A program made the translations under genes and the position numbers. The notes under the pieces are model-generated. The model did no database searches and was not told the origin of the DNA. It worked only from the letters and a program-made list of their open reading frames with translations. From positions 1-64,000 of the forward strand of contig NZ_JASLER010000003.1 of the NCBI RefSeq assembly GCF_030151085.1: a DNA stretch of 64,000 nt. The letters run 5' to 3'. The first letter of the stretch is position 1, and each line of letters opens with the position of its first letter. The DNA is from Bacteroides sp. GTDB taxonomy: Bacteria > Bacteroidota > Bacteroidia > Bacteroidales > Bacteroidaceae. Below are positions 53,426 through 62,281 of this stretch, in pieces.

Positions 53426-55113
53426 TCGTATATATTACAGCAGACTCCCTGATAAGTTCTTTAGGAAAGAATACCCAAGAGAATTTAAAAGCGATCCGAG
53501 AATACCGGAGTGGAATTACTAGGCATGAAGCAGGAGTGATAGCCGATAGTTCCATACTGGCTGCTACTATTTCCGATTCAGTCAAAGGGCCGGATACCTA
53601 TACACGTCTGGAACAATTATTTATACTTACCATCCAAGATATATTATCCCAGTCAGGCATTAGTTTGGCGGACAATGATTGCGGACTAATCCTTTCTACC
53701 ACCAAAGGCAATGTAGATCTATTAGCCCATCATCCCAACGAACCGGACATCAGAGTTTATCTATGGGAAATGGGAAAAAGAATCGGCCGACATTTTCAGG
53801 CTGAGGATCGAGTGGAGATTATATCTAATGCCTGTATATCAGGAGTATCAGCTTTGATTATAGCCAAGCGATGGATAGAAACAGGCAGATATAAGAAAGT
53901 TATTGTAGCAGGTGGTGATATACTTTCCCATTTCATTACCAGCGGATTTCTCTCTTTTCGATCAGTTAGTTCCACGATATGCCGTCCTTATGACGCAGAG
54001 AGAGACGGACTTAATCTAGGAGAAGCTTGTGGAGCTATTCTGCTGAGTTCCGAAGGAAGTAATTTGGATATTATATTATCAGGAGGAGCTATCAGCAATG
54101 ATGCCAACCATATTTCCGGACCGTCACGTACCGGAGACGGACTCTATTTCGCCATGCGCCAAGCAATGGAGGAGGCATCAGTAAATCCCGAAGATATCAG
54201 TTTTATCAATGCACATGGAACGGCTACTGCCTATAACGACGAAATGGAATCCAAGGCCATTCATTTAGCTGGTCTGGAAGTTGTACCTGTAAATAGTATG
54301 AAGCCTTACTTCGGGCATACTTTAGGAGCATCGGGAGTTATTGAATCCATTATCTGCCTGCATGAATTAAAAGAGAATATGCTGTTTGGCACTTTAGGTT
54401 ATGAAAAAGTCGGAGTAAGTATGCCCATCATAGTCCAGGCAGATCATTGTGAAATGCCAATGAAGCATTGCATTAAAACTGCATCCGGATTCGGGGGATG
54501 CAACGCAGCCATAGTATTGACCTTGCCTGCATTCCAAAAGCAATCTTCTAAAAAACAGAAAACGAAAACGATCCGCACTACGGCAAGCGTTTCCATAGAA
54601 AATGCTTGTGTGAAAGTTAACGAAAAGCCGCTTTTCTCTTCTACATCTACTGACTTTGCATTATTTATCCGCCAAGCCTATAAAAATATAGGAGGAAGTA
54701 ACATGAAGTTCTACAAAATGGACGACCTTTGCAAACTAGGATATACTGCTGCCGAATATCTGCTGCAAGATAAAAACTTCCGACCGGAAGATATCGGCAT
54801 TTTGTTGGTAAATTCAGCTTCTTCACTGCACACGGATATTCATCATCAGGAAATTATCAATCAGGAAGGAGACCATGCAGCCAGCCCCGCAGTATTTGTG
54901 TATACTTTACCTAATGTTGTGGCAGGAGAAATATGTATCCGACATAAAATACAAGGTGAAAATACCTTTTTCATCGAACAGGATTTAGATGCGGGCAAAC
55001 TGGAACAATATGCACGGATTGTCATGGAAAAAGGGAACTTAAAGGCTTGTATAATCGGGTGGTGTGAATTATTAAAGCAACAATATAAAGCAGAATTTAA
55101 ACTAATGGAATAA
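53398..55113 (+). CDS. Beta-ketoacyl synthase with extra C-terminal domain
   Basis: 571 aa, about 170 longer than a normal KS. The KS part (1-385) holds a full Cys-His-His triad: IISNACISGVSALIIA (about 143), FINAHGTATAYNDEME (about 281) and KPYFGHTLGASGVIESI (about 309). After a basic linker (KQSSKKQKTKTIRTTA) comes a roughly 170-residue segment (about 400-571) that looks like a half thiolase-type domain without an obvious active-site Cys (RPEDIGILLVNSASSLHTD, SPAVFVYTLPNVVAGEICIR). An ATG at 53410 is an alternative start. Overlaps the thioesterase gene by 28 bases. Confidence 0.85.
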   Translation: MEKEMEHPIIVYITADSLISSLGKNTQENLKAIREYRSGITRHEAGVIADSSILAATISDSVKGPDTYTRLEQLFILTIQDILSQSGISLADNDCGLILSTTKGNVDLLAHHPNEPDIRVYLWEMGKRIGRHFQAEDRVEIISNACISGVSALIIAKRWIETGRYKKVIVAGGDILSHFITSGFLSFRSVSSTICRPYDAERDGLNLGEACGAILLSSEGSNLDIILSGGAISNDANHISGPSRTGDGLYFAMRQAMEEASVNPEDISFINAHGTATAYNDEMESKAIHLAGLEVVPVNSMKPYFGHTLGASGVIESIICLHELKENMLFGTLGYEKVGVSMPIIVQADHCEMPMKHCIKTASGFGGCNAAIVLTLPAFQKQSSKKQKTKTIRTTASVSIENACVKVNEKPLFSSTSTDFALFIRQAYKNIGGSNMKFYKMDDLCKLGYTAAEYLLQDKNFRPEDIGILLVNSASSLHTDIHHQEIINQEGDHAASPAVFVYTLPNVVAGEICIRHKIQGENTFFIEQDLDAGKLEQYARIVMEKGNLKACIIGWCELLKQQYKAEFKLME

Positions 55114-55117
55114 AAAT

Positions 55118-55378
55118 ATGGAAGAATTGATAGACAAACTAAAAAAAGAACTCATCCAAGAATTGAATCTTGAAGAAATCACCCCGAAAGACATTGATAC
55201 GGATGCACCCTTGTTTGGTGATGCAGGATTGGGACTCGACTCCATCGACGCACTCGAAATCATTCTCATCCTGGAACGGAATTACGGAATCAAGATAAAG
55301 AACCCGGCAGAAGGGAAACAGATTTTTTATTCTATACGCACTTTGGCTGATTATATCTCTGAAAACCAGAATAAATGA
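55118..55378 (+). CDS. Acyl carrier protein, second of the cluster
   Basis: 86 aa, acidic. The attachment Ser lies in GLGLDSIDALEIIL (about 42). Starts 4 bp after the long ketosynthase and overlaps the next frame by 4 bases (ATGA at 55375). Two ACPs in one cluster suggest separate carriers for starter and extension, but that is inference. Confidence 0.9.
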   Translation: MEELIDKLKKELIQELNLEEITPKDIDTDAPLFGDAGLGLDSIDALEIILILERNYGIKIKNPAEGKQIFYSIRTLADYISENQNK

Positions 55379-56620
55379 AGATTTACGTAACCGGTTTAGG
55401 TGTTGTCTCCGGCATTGGTCTGGGAGTTGCTGAGAATATAACTTCGCTCAGAAAGCATCAGCATGGCATGGGAAAAGTAACCCTTTTTCCTACAGTACTC
55501 GATGTGCCTGTATCGGAGGTTAAATACAGTAATAAAGACCTAAAACGATTACTATCTTTAGCCTGTATCGGAGGTTAAATACAGTAATAAAGACCTAAAA
55601 CGATTACTATCTTTAGACGTTGAAAAAACTTCGTCACGAACAGCATTACTGGGATGCCTCGCTGCTAAAGAGGCTGTTGAGGATGCCAAACTGGATATTG
55701 CATCCTTACGTACCGGTTTTATTTCCTCCACTTCGGTAGGAGGAATGGATCTAAGCGAGCATTTCTACGATTCATTCAGAAAGGCCCCCGAGAAAGGCCG
55801 GTTAAGGGAAGTCATCTCCCATGATTGTGGGGCAAGTACCGAGATGATAGCCGGCTACTTAGGAGTAAAAGATTTTGTTACAACTATCAGTACAGCCTGT
55901 TCTTCCGCTGCGAACGCTATCATGTTAGGAGCCCGCATGATTCAACATGGCTTACTGGATGCCGCCATTGTAGGAGGCACGGATGCTCTATGCAAGTTCA
56001 CCCTCAATGGATTTAATTCACTTTTGATTCTTGATAAGGAGCATTGTCGTCCTTTCGACGCATCCCGTGCCGGACTGAATCTAGGAGAAGGTGCCGGTTA
56101 CCTTGTTCTACAATCTGAAAAATCTCTTCGGAAAGAAGCCTATTGTCTGTTAAACGGATATGCCAATGTCAATGAAGCATTTCATCAGACGGGCAGTTCT
56201 CCTGAAGGAGATGGTGCATTTCAAGCTATGCAGGAAGCCATTTCGCAGAATAACATCCCATACAAAGAAATAGATTATATCAATGTGCACGGCACAGGAA
56301 CTCCGAGTAATGACCTCTCGGAAGGAATTGCCATTCGTCGTATTTTTGGAACAAACGCCCCTGCATTCAGTTCTGTAAAAGCTTTTATCGGTCATACATT
56401 GGGAGCTTCTGAAGGTATTGAGGCCGTTTATTCAGTCCTTTCCGTTTATCATGGTTTTGTCTATCCCAATCTAAACTTTAAAGAACCGATAGCAGAAACC
56501 GGACTGATACCTGAGACTTCTTTCCGTGAAGGTTTATCTATCCGCAATGTATTATCAAACTCTTTCGGATTCGGAGGAAATAATTCCTCAATCCTATTTT
56601 CCACTTTAAAAGAGAAATGA
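55375..56620 (+). pseudogene. Beta-ketoacyl synthase frameshifted by a 55-bp tandem duplication
   Basis: An N-terminal piece (67 aa, 55375-55578) ends in a stop inside the second duplicate. The rest, in another frame, runs to 56620 from a possible ATG at 55745. It keeps the whole Cys-His-His triad: TISTACSSAANAIML, INVHGTGTPSNDLSEG and KAFIGHTLGASEGIE. Removing one 55-bp copy restores one 396-aa KS (the sequence then reads LKRLLSLDVEKTSSRTALLG across the join), which is the normal size. The frame is otherwise clean, so the lesion is recent, or reversible by slipped-strand recombination, or a sequencing/assembly artefact. If real, cells carrying it lack this KS. Confidence 0.9.
55506..55615 (+). 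repeat. Perfect 55-bp tandem duplication inside the third ketosynthase
   Basis: Bases 55506-55560 and 55561-55615 are identical (starting GCCTGTATCGGAGGTTAAAT). 55 is 18x3+1, so the extra copy shifts the frame by one. Confidence 0.95.
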
Positions 56621-57576
56621 TGCAGCCTGTTTATATCAATCATATCGCCTCTATTCATGCAGACGTCACTTCAGAAAACACTCTGTATCTGTCTGCCAAC
56701 GAACCGGACTACAAAAGCATTATCACAAATGCCACGTTACGCAGACGCATGAGCCGCATCATAAAAATGGGAGTTACCTGCGGGTTGGAGTGCATCAGTT
56801 CGCTGCCCTCCGAAGAAGTACACGCCATTATCACTGCCACCGGACTGGGTTGCCTGGCAGATACCGAAAAATTCCTGAATGCCATCATCGAAAATGAAGA
56901 AAGATTGCTGAATCCTACCCCATTTATCCAGTCTACTTTCAATACTATCGGTGCTCAAATAGCATTAATCAGGCAAATACATGCCTACAACATGACGTAT
57001 GTACATCGGGGATTGAGTTTCGAGAGTGCCTTGCTGGATGGTATGATGAAAATCTGGGAAGGAAATAAGAATGTATTACTGGGAACCATTGACGAGATCA
57101 CCCCCAGTAGTTACACCTTACATCAACGACTGGGTTTGCTGAAAGATATACAAGCAGGAGAGGGTGCGCAATTCTTCCTACTTGGACATCAACAAACAAC
57201 ATCCACTTTGGCTGAAGTCATTGGAGTATCCACTTTTATAGATACAGCCTCCGTAGAGGAAATAAGTGTACGAATTCATCATTTCCTGCAACAACACCAA
57301 TTGACACCCGAACAAGTAGACTGGTTTGTCACCGGTAAGAATGGTCATTCTAAAGAAGATGCTCCATACATCGCATTAGAAAACAGCTTGTTTTCTAATG
57401 CCACCTGTAGTACTTTTAAAGATGAATGTGGCGAATACCCCACTGCCTCGTCTTATGCAGTATGGAAAGTAGTCAAAGCATTCGGTGAACAGACTGCACC
57501 GGAACAAACGGTTTTGATATACAACCATTTTCATTCCATTAACCACTCACTGATTTTAATCCGCAAAAGACAATGA
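56617..57576 (+). CDS. Beta-ketoacyl synthase-like protein (chain-length-factor type)
   Basis: 319 aa, KS N-terminal-like family. It retains the PFIQSTFNTIGAQIALI strand (about 104-120) and the thiolase-like IITATGLGCLADTEKFL region, but where a ketosynthase has its active Cys the sequence reads NMTYVHRGLSFESALLDG, without Cys. It therefore resembles ApeC-type or chain-length-factor subunits that pair with an active KS. The likely partner is the duplicated-frame KS directly upstream, which it overlaps by 4 bases (ATGA), or the long KS. Confidence 0.82.
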   Translation: MMQPVYINHIASIHADVTSENTLYLSANEPDYKSIITNATLRRRMSRIIKMGVTCGLECISSLPSEEVHAIITATGLGCLADTEKFLNAIIENEERLLNPTPFIQSTFNTIGAQIALIRQIHAYNMTYVHRGLSFESALLDGMMKIWEGNKNVLLGTIDEITPSSYTLHQRLGLLKDIQAGEGAQFFLLGHQQTTSTLAEVIGVSTFIDTASVEEISVRIHHFLQQHQLTPEQVDWFVTGKNGHSKEDAPYIALENSLFSNATCSTFKDECGEYPTASSYAVWKVVKAFGEQTAPEQTVLIYNHFHSINHSLILIRKRQ

Positions 57577-58241
57577 TAACAGAAATTATAATCATTCTAG
57601 CGGTTGCTTTCCTTGTCTATGCTTCTTGCAACATCCGGTCTAATATTTATTTAAAGGTGTTCAGCAAGAAACAAACAACAGAAAAGATAGTAGCTATCAC
57701 CTTCGACGACGGACCGGACCCGATACAGACTCCTAAAGTACTGCAAGTTCTCAAGGAGCAACAAGTACCGGCATGCTTCTTCTGCATCGGTAATAAAGTA
57801 AAAGGAAACGAAGAGTTAATCCGGCAGATAATTGGTGAAGGGCATCTGATTGGTAATCATTCCTTTTCACACACTAATACTTTTCCTCTATACAGTCTTT
57901 CAAGGATGGAGAAAGACTTGCAAGCCTGTCAAGCAGCTTTGGAAGAAGTAACTTCGCAGAAAACGAAACTATTCCGCCCGCCATTTGGAGTAACTAACCC
58001 TACTATAGCTAAAACTATCAAAAAGTTGGGCTACACTACTATCGGTTGGAATATCAGGACTTTCGACACGCAACAACCACACACTGAAAAGATATTGCGA
58101 CGTATTCGCAAGAAGTTATGTCCCGGCTCTATCATTCTCTTACATGATCGTATGCCTAACAGTGACCTTCTGTTAAAAGAGATACTTCATCTTATTAAAG
58201 ACCAGGGATATACAGTTGTCCGACTGGATGAAATCATGTAA
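57573..58241 (+). CDS. Polysaccharide deacetylase (NodB-like) with N-terminal membrane anchor
   Basis: 222 aa. N-terminal membrane helix (EIIIILAVAFLVYASCNI). NodB motifs: motif 1 ITFDDGPDP (Asp-Asp, about 43-51), motif 2 HSFSHTN (about 90-96), motif 3 RPPFGVTNPT (about 127-136) and motif 5 SIILLHDRM near the C-terminus. All metal-binding His/Asp are present, so it should be an active carbohydrate deacetylase at the membrane. Last gene of the cluster, ATGA overlap; a role in anchoring or modifying a glycan carrier of the polyene is inferred. Confidence 0.9.
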   Translation: MITEIIIILAVAFLVYASCNIRSNIYLKVFSKKQTTEKIVAITFDDGPDPIQTPKVLQVLKEQQVPACFFCIGNKVKGNEELIRQIIGEGHLIGNHSFSHTNTFPLYSLSRMEKDLQACQAALEEVTSQKTKLFRPPFGVTNPTIAKTIKKLGYTTIGWNIRTFDTQQPHTEKILRRIRKKLCPGSIILLHDRMPNSDLLLKEILHLIKDQGYTVVRLDEIM

Positions 58242-58432
58242 AATATTAAGTAACACTTAAAGAATAAAGAGACAATAGCAACAGATAAATGCATTCTTGA
58301 GTCTACTTTAAAAAGTACATTTTAGCACTTTCCTCCCCTCCCATTTTTAGTAATGCTTAAAAAATAAGTTGGTACAGTTTCATAACGGAGAAGAAAGGAG
58401 TTAAAAGGGAATATATGAACTAAATAATAATT

Positions 58433-58643
58433 TAGCGCAGCCTAAGCCTGAAAGGCTTTTATCTTACAGCCCAGGGCATCGCCCTGGGTCTCTGAATGCC
58501 TACACACCCCGCGCCCTGAAAGGGCATAATACCTGTATATGTGACTTTTGCCCTTTCAGGGCGCAACGTTAGCAACCTATTATTGTACCCAGGGCGATGC
58601 CCTGGGCTGCAAGATAAAAGCCTTTCAGGCTTAGGCTGCGCTA
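58433..58643. repeat. 211-bp MITE/REP-like element with 57-bp inverted ends
   Basis: Arms 58433-58489 and 58587-58643 are complementary at 56 of 57 positions (mismatch 58466 with 58610). The inner 97 bases hold another 16-bp perfect inverted repeat (GCGCCCTGAAAGGGCA, 58511-58526, with 58549-58564). The arms also contain the smaller palindrome CCAGGGCATCGCCCTGG. No coding capacity. It sits in the 674-bp gap after the polyene cluster. Confidence 0.92.
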
Positions 58644-58806
58644 GACTTTCATTTACTTCAAATTAATTCAAAACCCGCCAGAAATGAACCAATTGTCCGG
58701 CACTGGGGAAAGGAACGCTCCTCGGAGCCGAACGCTTTGTTCCTCGGTGGCGAGATTTTGTATCTTACAAGATACTTATATCCGGAAAGTTACTATGAAT
58801 GAAATA

Positions 58807-58900
58807 TACCCGCTCCGCTATTTCTCCGCTATTCCTCCGCTTATGAATACCCGTAAGCGGAGGAATAGCGGAGTTGTAGCGGAGAAGGAAGGTGCGGGTA
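58807..58900. repeat. Nested cruciform built on CTCCGCTATT
   Basis: Perfect 20-bp arms 58824-58843 (CTCCGCTATTCCTCCGCTTA) and 58854-58873 with a 10-base loop. Outer arms TACCCGC (58807-58813) and GCGGGTA (58894-58900), plus TCCGCTA (58814-58820) and TAGCGGA (58877-58883), extend it. Confidence 0.85.
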
Positions 58901-58915
58901 TTCTCCGCTACAAAG

Positions 58916-59541
58916 TTAATTTGGAACTTCTTCTGCCCGGAAGGTAGAAGCCGGCAATCCTGCTTCATTCACTAAATTGGCCCGTGTAAAAGGTTGCCAA
59001 CCATAACGCACATAGCGTGGATTTTTGATACTCTTATTATAAACCTTCAAGCGGTTTCCTTCTACCTCGGCAACGGCAGGTTTGAACAATCCGTCAATTT
59101 CTGCGACCTCGAAAGTGCGTAGAGGCTGACCGTCGGCACTGTGTAAGCCTTCACTGTAATCAAATGCCAGATAGTCACGGATAAATTCATCTCGGTAGTT
59201 GGGCCAGTCGCATGGATCGGTATCATTGATTCCTAAATGAATGACCACAATGTCACCGGCAAACGCCATGAATTTATGAAATTCTTCTTGTTGCATGTAG
59301 GGGCGGTGTCCTTTGTTTAGCAGAGTAGCTCCCGACTTGTCGAAGTTTTCCACCTGATAGGTGTCGCCCAACATTTGTTGTAACTGCGCCGGATAGGATT
59401 GTGTTTCATGTTCGGGTAGAGTGTAACCGTAAGTGATACTGTTTCCTACGCATGTCACTTTGGTGCGTTTCTGAGCCGAAGCATACAAAGTAAGCAGCGT
59501 AAGCAAAAAATAAAGAATGACTTTTTTTGTGGTATTTTCAT
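58916..59541 (-). pseudogene. Remnant of GDSL/sialate O-acetylesterase, internal deletion plus frameshift
   Basis: The N-terminal 130 residues are the start of an SGNH esterase: KVTCVGNSITYGY (GNS Ser box), ENFDKSGATLLNKGH and VVIHLGINDTDP. At about RDYLAF the sequence jumps to the C-terminus of a sialate O-acetylesterase (SADGQPLRTFEVAEIDGLFK, KNPRYVRYGWQPFTRANLVN). The block V Asp-His dyad and the middle of a protein of normally about 690 aa are missing. In addition, the ATG at 59541 (MKIPQ) reads out of frame; an A8 run instead of the present A7 (59522-59528) would restore MKIPQKKVILYFLLTLLTLY as a signal peptide. As it stands only a TTG at 59506 opens the frame. Divergent from the beta-mannosidase gene. 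Confidence 0.75.
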
Positions 59542-59666
59542 TAGAGTTTGATGTTTTAGTGAAAAGTTAGCAAAAACCAATGGGTAAAATGATAATATTT
59601 AATTAAGTATGCTGCATAAACTAAAAATATATATTAACACACTGCATGTTTTAAATATATAAATAG

Positions 59667-59674
59667 TATATTTG
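59667..59674 (+). promoter_or_regulatory. -7 box of the beta-mannosidase gene
   Basis: TATATTTG, a perfect TAnnTTTG, 23 bases before the ATG at 59698. No convincing -33 TTTG. Confidence 0.55.
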
Positions 59675-59697
59675 CACAAAATCCTTTATCTAAGAAC

Positions 59698-62262
59698 ATG
59701 AGAAGTAAAATTTTGTACACTTTTATTGTTTGCTTTGGGTTGTTGTATGCCCGGGCTAATAACACTTCGGAAATATTAGTTTTGAATCAAGGATGGATGT
59801 TTGCACAGTCGGGTACTGACAAATGGATGCCTGCCACCGTGCCTGGAACTGTACATCAGGACTTGCTGAATCACCAATTACTTCCCAATCCTTTCTTCGG
59901 GACTAATGAGAAAAAAATCCAGTGGGTGGAGAATGAAGACTGGGAATATAAGACTGTCTTCACCGTGACTGAAGAACAACTTTCGCGGGATGCTGCCATG
60001 ATGACTTTTGAAGGGCTTGATACGTATGCGGACGTTTATCTTAACGGAGCGCTGCTATTGAAGGCGGACAATATGTTCGTGGGTTATTCCGTATCGGTGA
60101 AAGAAGTACTTCGCTGCGGAGAGAACAGGTTGCACATCTTTTTTCGCTCACCCATCAAGGAGACATTGCCGCAATGGGCATCGAATGGATTCGACTATCC
60201 GGCAGACAATGACCATCTGGATAAGCGGCTCAGTGTATTTACCCGAAAAGCACCTTATAGCTATGGCTGGGACTGGGGAATCCGTATGGTGACCAGTGGC
60301 ATCTGGCGTCCCGCCTTCCTGCGTTTCTATGATGTGGCTACCATCGGTGACTATCATGTAAAACAACTCTCGCTGACCGATCAGCGTGCAGAAATTTCCA
60401 ATGAACTGGAGATAAATAGTGTGCTTTCAGGAAAAGAGGAAGCTGAAATCATTGTGTCCTGTTCATTGAAGGACGGGCAGCCTCTTACAGTCAGACAGTC
60501 GGTGGTATTGAATCCCGGCATCAATCATGTGAAAGTTCCTGTCGAGATAAAGAATCCGGAGCGCTGGATGCCGAATGGCTGGGGAAAACCTACCCTGTAT
60601 GACTTTACGGCACAAGTGGTTTGTCGGGGAAAGACGATAGCTTCCGAATACCACCGTATCGGTCTGCGTACCGTCCGTTTAGTGAATGAAAAGGATGGAC
60701 ATGGCGAATCTTATTACTTTGAAGTGAACGGTATTCCAATGTTTGCCAAAGGAGCGAACTTTATTCCCAATGATGTTTTGCTTCCCTCCATGACCGATGA
60801 ACGATATGCCACCCTGTTCCGTGATATCAAGGAAGCCAACATGAATGTCATTCGTGTATGGGGAGGAGGTACTTACGAGGATAATCGCTTCTATGACCTC
60901 GCAGATGAGAACGGCATTCTGATATGGCAGGATTTTATGTTCGGATGTACTATCTATCCGGCGGACCCTACGTTTTTGAACCGTGTATCCCATGAGGCGG
61001 ATTATAATATCAAGCGTTTGCGCAATCATGCTTGTCTCGCTATATGGTGCGGCAACAACGAGATACTGGAAGGCTTGGAATATTGGGGATGGCAATCGCG
61101 TTTCACCCCCGAAGTTTATGAAGAATTTTATCGCAACTACGACAAGCTTTTCCGCGAATTGCTTCCTGCCAAAGTGAAGGAGTGGGACGAGGGACGCTTT
61201 TATGTCCATACCTCTCCTTATTTCTCCAATTGGGGACGTCCTGATTCATGGAAGATTGGTGATAGCCACAACTGGGGTATCTGGTATGGCAAGAAGACTT
61301 TTGAGTCATCCGACACAGAGTTCGGCCGTTTCCAGAGCGAGTTCGGTTTTGAATCATTCCCCGAAATGAAGACTATCGCTACGTTTGCCTCGCCCGAAGA
61401 TTATGAGATAGAATCTGAAGTGATGAATGCCCATCAGAAGAGTTCCTTAGGTAACGATTTGATATGTACTTATATGGAACGTGACTTCATTGTGCCTGAG
61501 AAATTCGAGGATTTTGTCTATGTGGGTCTTGTACTGCAAGGACAGGGTATGCGCTATTGTTTTGAAGCACATCGCCGCAACCGTCCTTACTGCATGGGTA
61601 CTCTCTATTGGCAGTTGAATGACAGTTGGCCGGTTGTATCGTGGTCGGGCATTGACTATTACGGTAACTGGAAAGCACTGCATTATCAAGCTAAGCGTGC
61701 ATTTGCCCCATTGATTATCAATCCTGTACATGAGGAAGGTAATCTGAATGTTTATCTGCTTTCTGATAAGCTGGAGAACTCTACAGGTATGATTCTAGAT
61801 ATGCAACTGATGGATTTCAGCGGCAAGAGACTGACTCGACAGTCTGTGAAGACGGAAGTTGCCGCCAATACCTCTGTGAAGGTGTTTGGCAAAGCATTGA
61901 ATGAGTGGGCGGACGAGAGCCGGCGCAAAGAGTGCTATCTGTTGCTCACTCTCAAAGACAAGACCGGACGTGAGGTGGCGCACGATGTGCATTATTTTGT
62001 CCCCACCAAAGACTTGAATTTGCCTCAAACCGCTATTAAGTATAGTGTAAAGACTTTGGAGGGCAGTTGTGAAGTTACACTTTCCTCTCCGAAGTTGGCA
62101 AAGGACGTTTTTGTGCAGATACCTTATCAAGGCGCACGTTTTACAGATAATTTCTTTGACCTTCTGCCGGGAGAGACGCGTAAGATTGTGATTACTTCTC
62201 CGGAAGTCAAGAAAGGGGTAAAACCTGAGATAACCATAAAGCATATACGGGAGACTTATTAA
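59698..62262 (+). CDS. GH2 beta-mannosidase
   Basis: 854 aa with signal peptide (ILYTFIVCFGLLYARA). GH2 architecture: sugar-binding jelly roll (about 25-200; PGTVHQDLLNHQLLPNPFFG, FEGLDTYADVYLNG), Ig-like domain, TIM barrel (about 310-640). Acid/base Glu is in WCGNNEILEG; the nucleophile Glu is in FQSEFGFESFP. RKAPYSYGWDWGIRMVTSG is typical of beta-mannosidases such as Bacteroides thetaiotaomicron BtMan2A (BT_0458, from memory). It removes terminal beta-1,4-mannose, most likely from N-glycan cores. A GH20 gene starts 19 bp downstream. Confidence 0.94.
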   Translation: MRSKILYTFIVCFGLLYARANNTSEILVLNQGWMFAQSGTDKWMPATVPGTVHQDLLNHQLLPNPFFGTNEKKIQWVENEDWEYKTVFTVTEEQLSRDAAMMTFEGLDTYADVYLNGALLLKADNMFVGYSVSVKEVLRCGENRLHIFFRSPIKETLPQWASNGFDYPADNDHLDKRLSVFTRKAPYSYGWDWGIRMVTSGIWRPAFLRFYDVATIGDYHVKQLSLTDQRAEISNELEINSVLSGKEEAEIIVSCSLKDGQPLTVRQSVVLNPGINHVKVPVEIKNPERWMPNGWGKPTLYDFTAQVVCRGKTIASEYHRIGLRTVRLVNEKDGHGESYYFEVNGIPMFAKGANFIPNDVLLPSMTDERYATLFRDIKEANMNVIRVWGGGTYEDNRFYDLADENGILIWQDFMFGCTIYPADPTFLNRVSHEADYNIKRLRNHACLAIWCGNNEILEGLEYWGWQSRFTPEVYEEFYRNYDKLFRELLPAKVKEWDEGRFYVHTSPYFSNWGRPDSWKIGDSHNWGIWYGKKTFESSDTEFGRFQSEFGFESFPEMKTIATFASPEDYEIESEVMNAHQKSSLGNDLICTYMERDFIVPEKFEDFVYVGLVLQGQGMRYCFEAHRRNRPYCMGTLYWQLNDSWPVVSWSGIDYYGNWKALHYQAKRAFAPLIINPVHEEGNLNVYLLSDKLENSTGMILDMQLMDFSGKRLTRQSVKTEVAANTSVKVFGKALNEWADESRRKECYLLLTLKDKTGREVAHDVHYFVPTKDLNLPQTAIKYSVKTLEGSCEVTLSSPKLAKDVFVQIPYQGARFTDNFFDLLPGETRKIVITSPEVKKGVKPEITIKHIRETY

Positions 62263-62281
62263 TTTTTTAAAACTTGTAAAT

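Noticed and set aside
58684..58947. An 87-codon plus-strand frame across the CTCCGCTATT repeats
   Set aside because: The frame is made of the inverted-repeat sequence, has no RBS or promoter and encodes low-complexity Arg/Ser residues.
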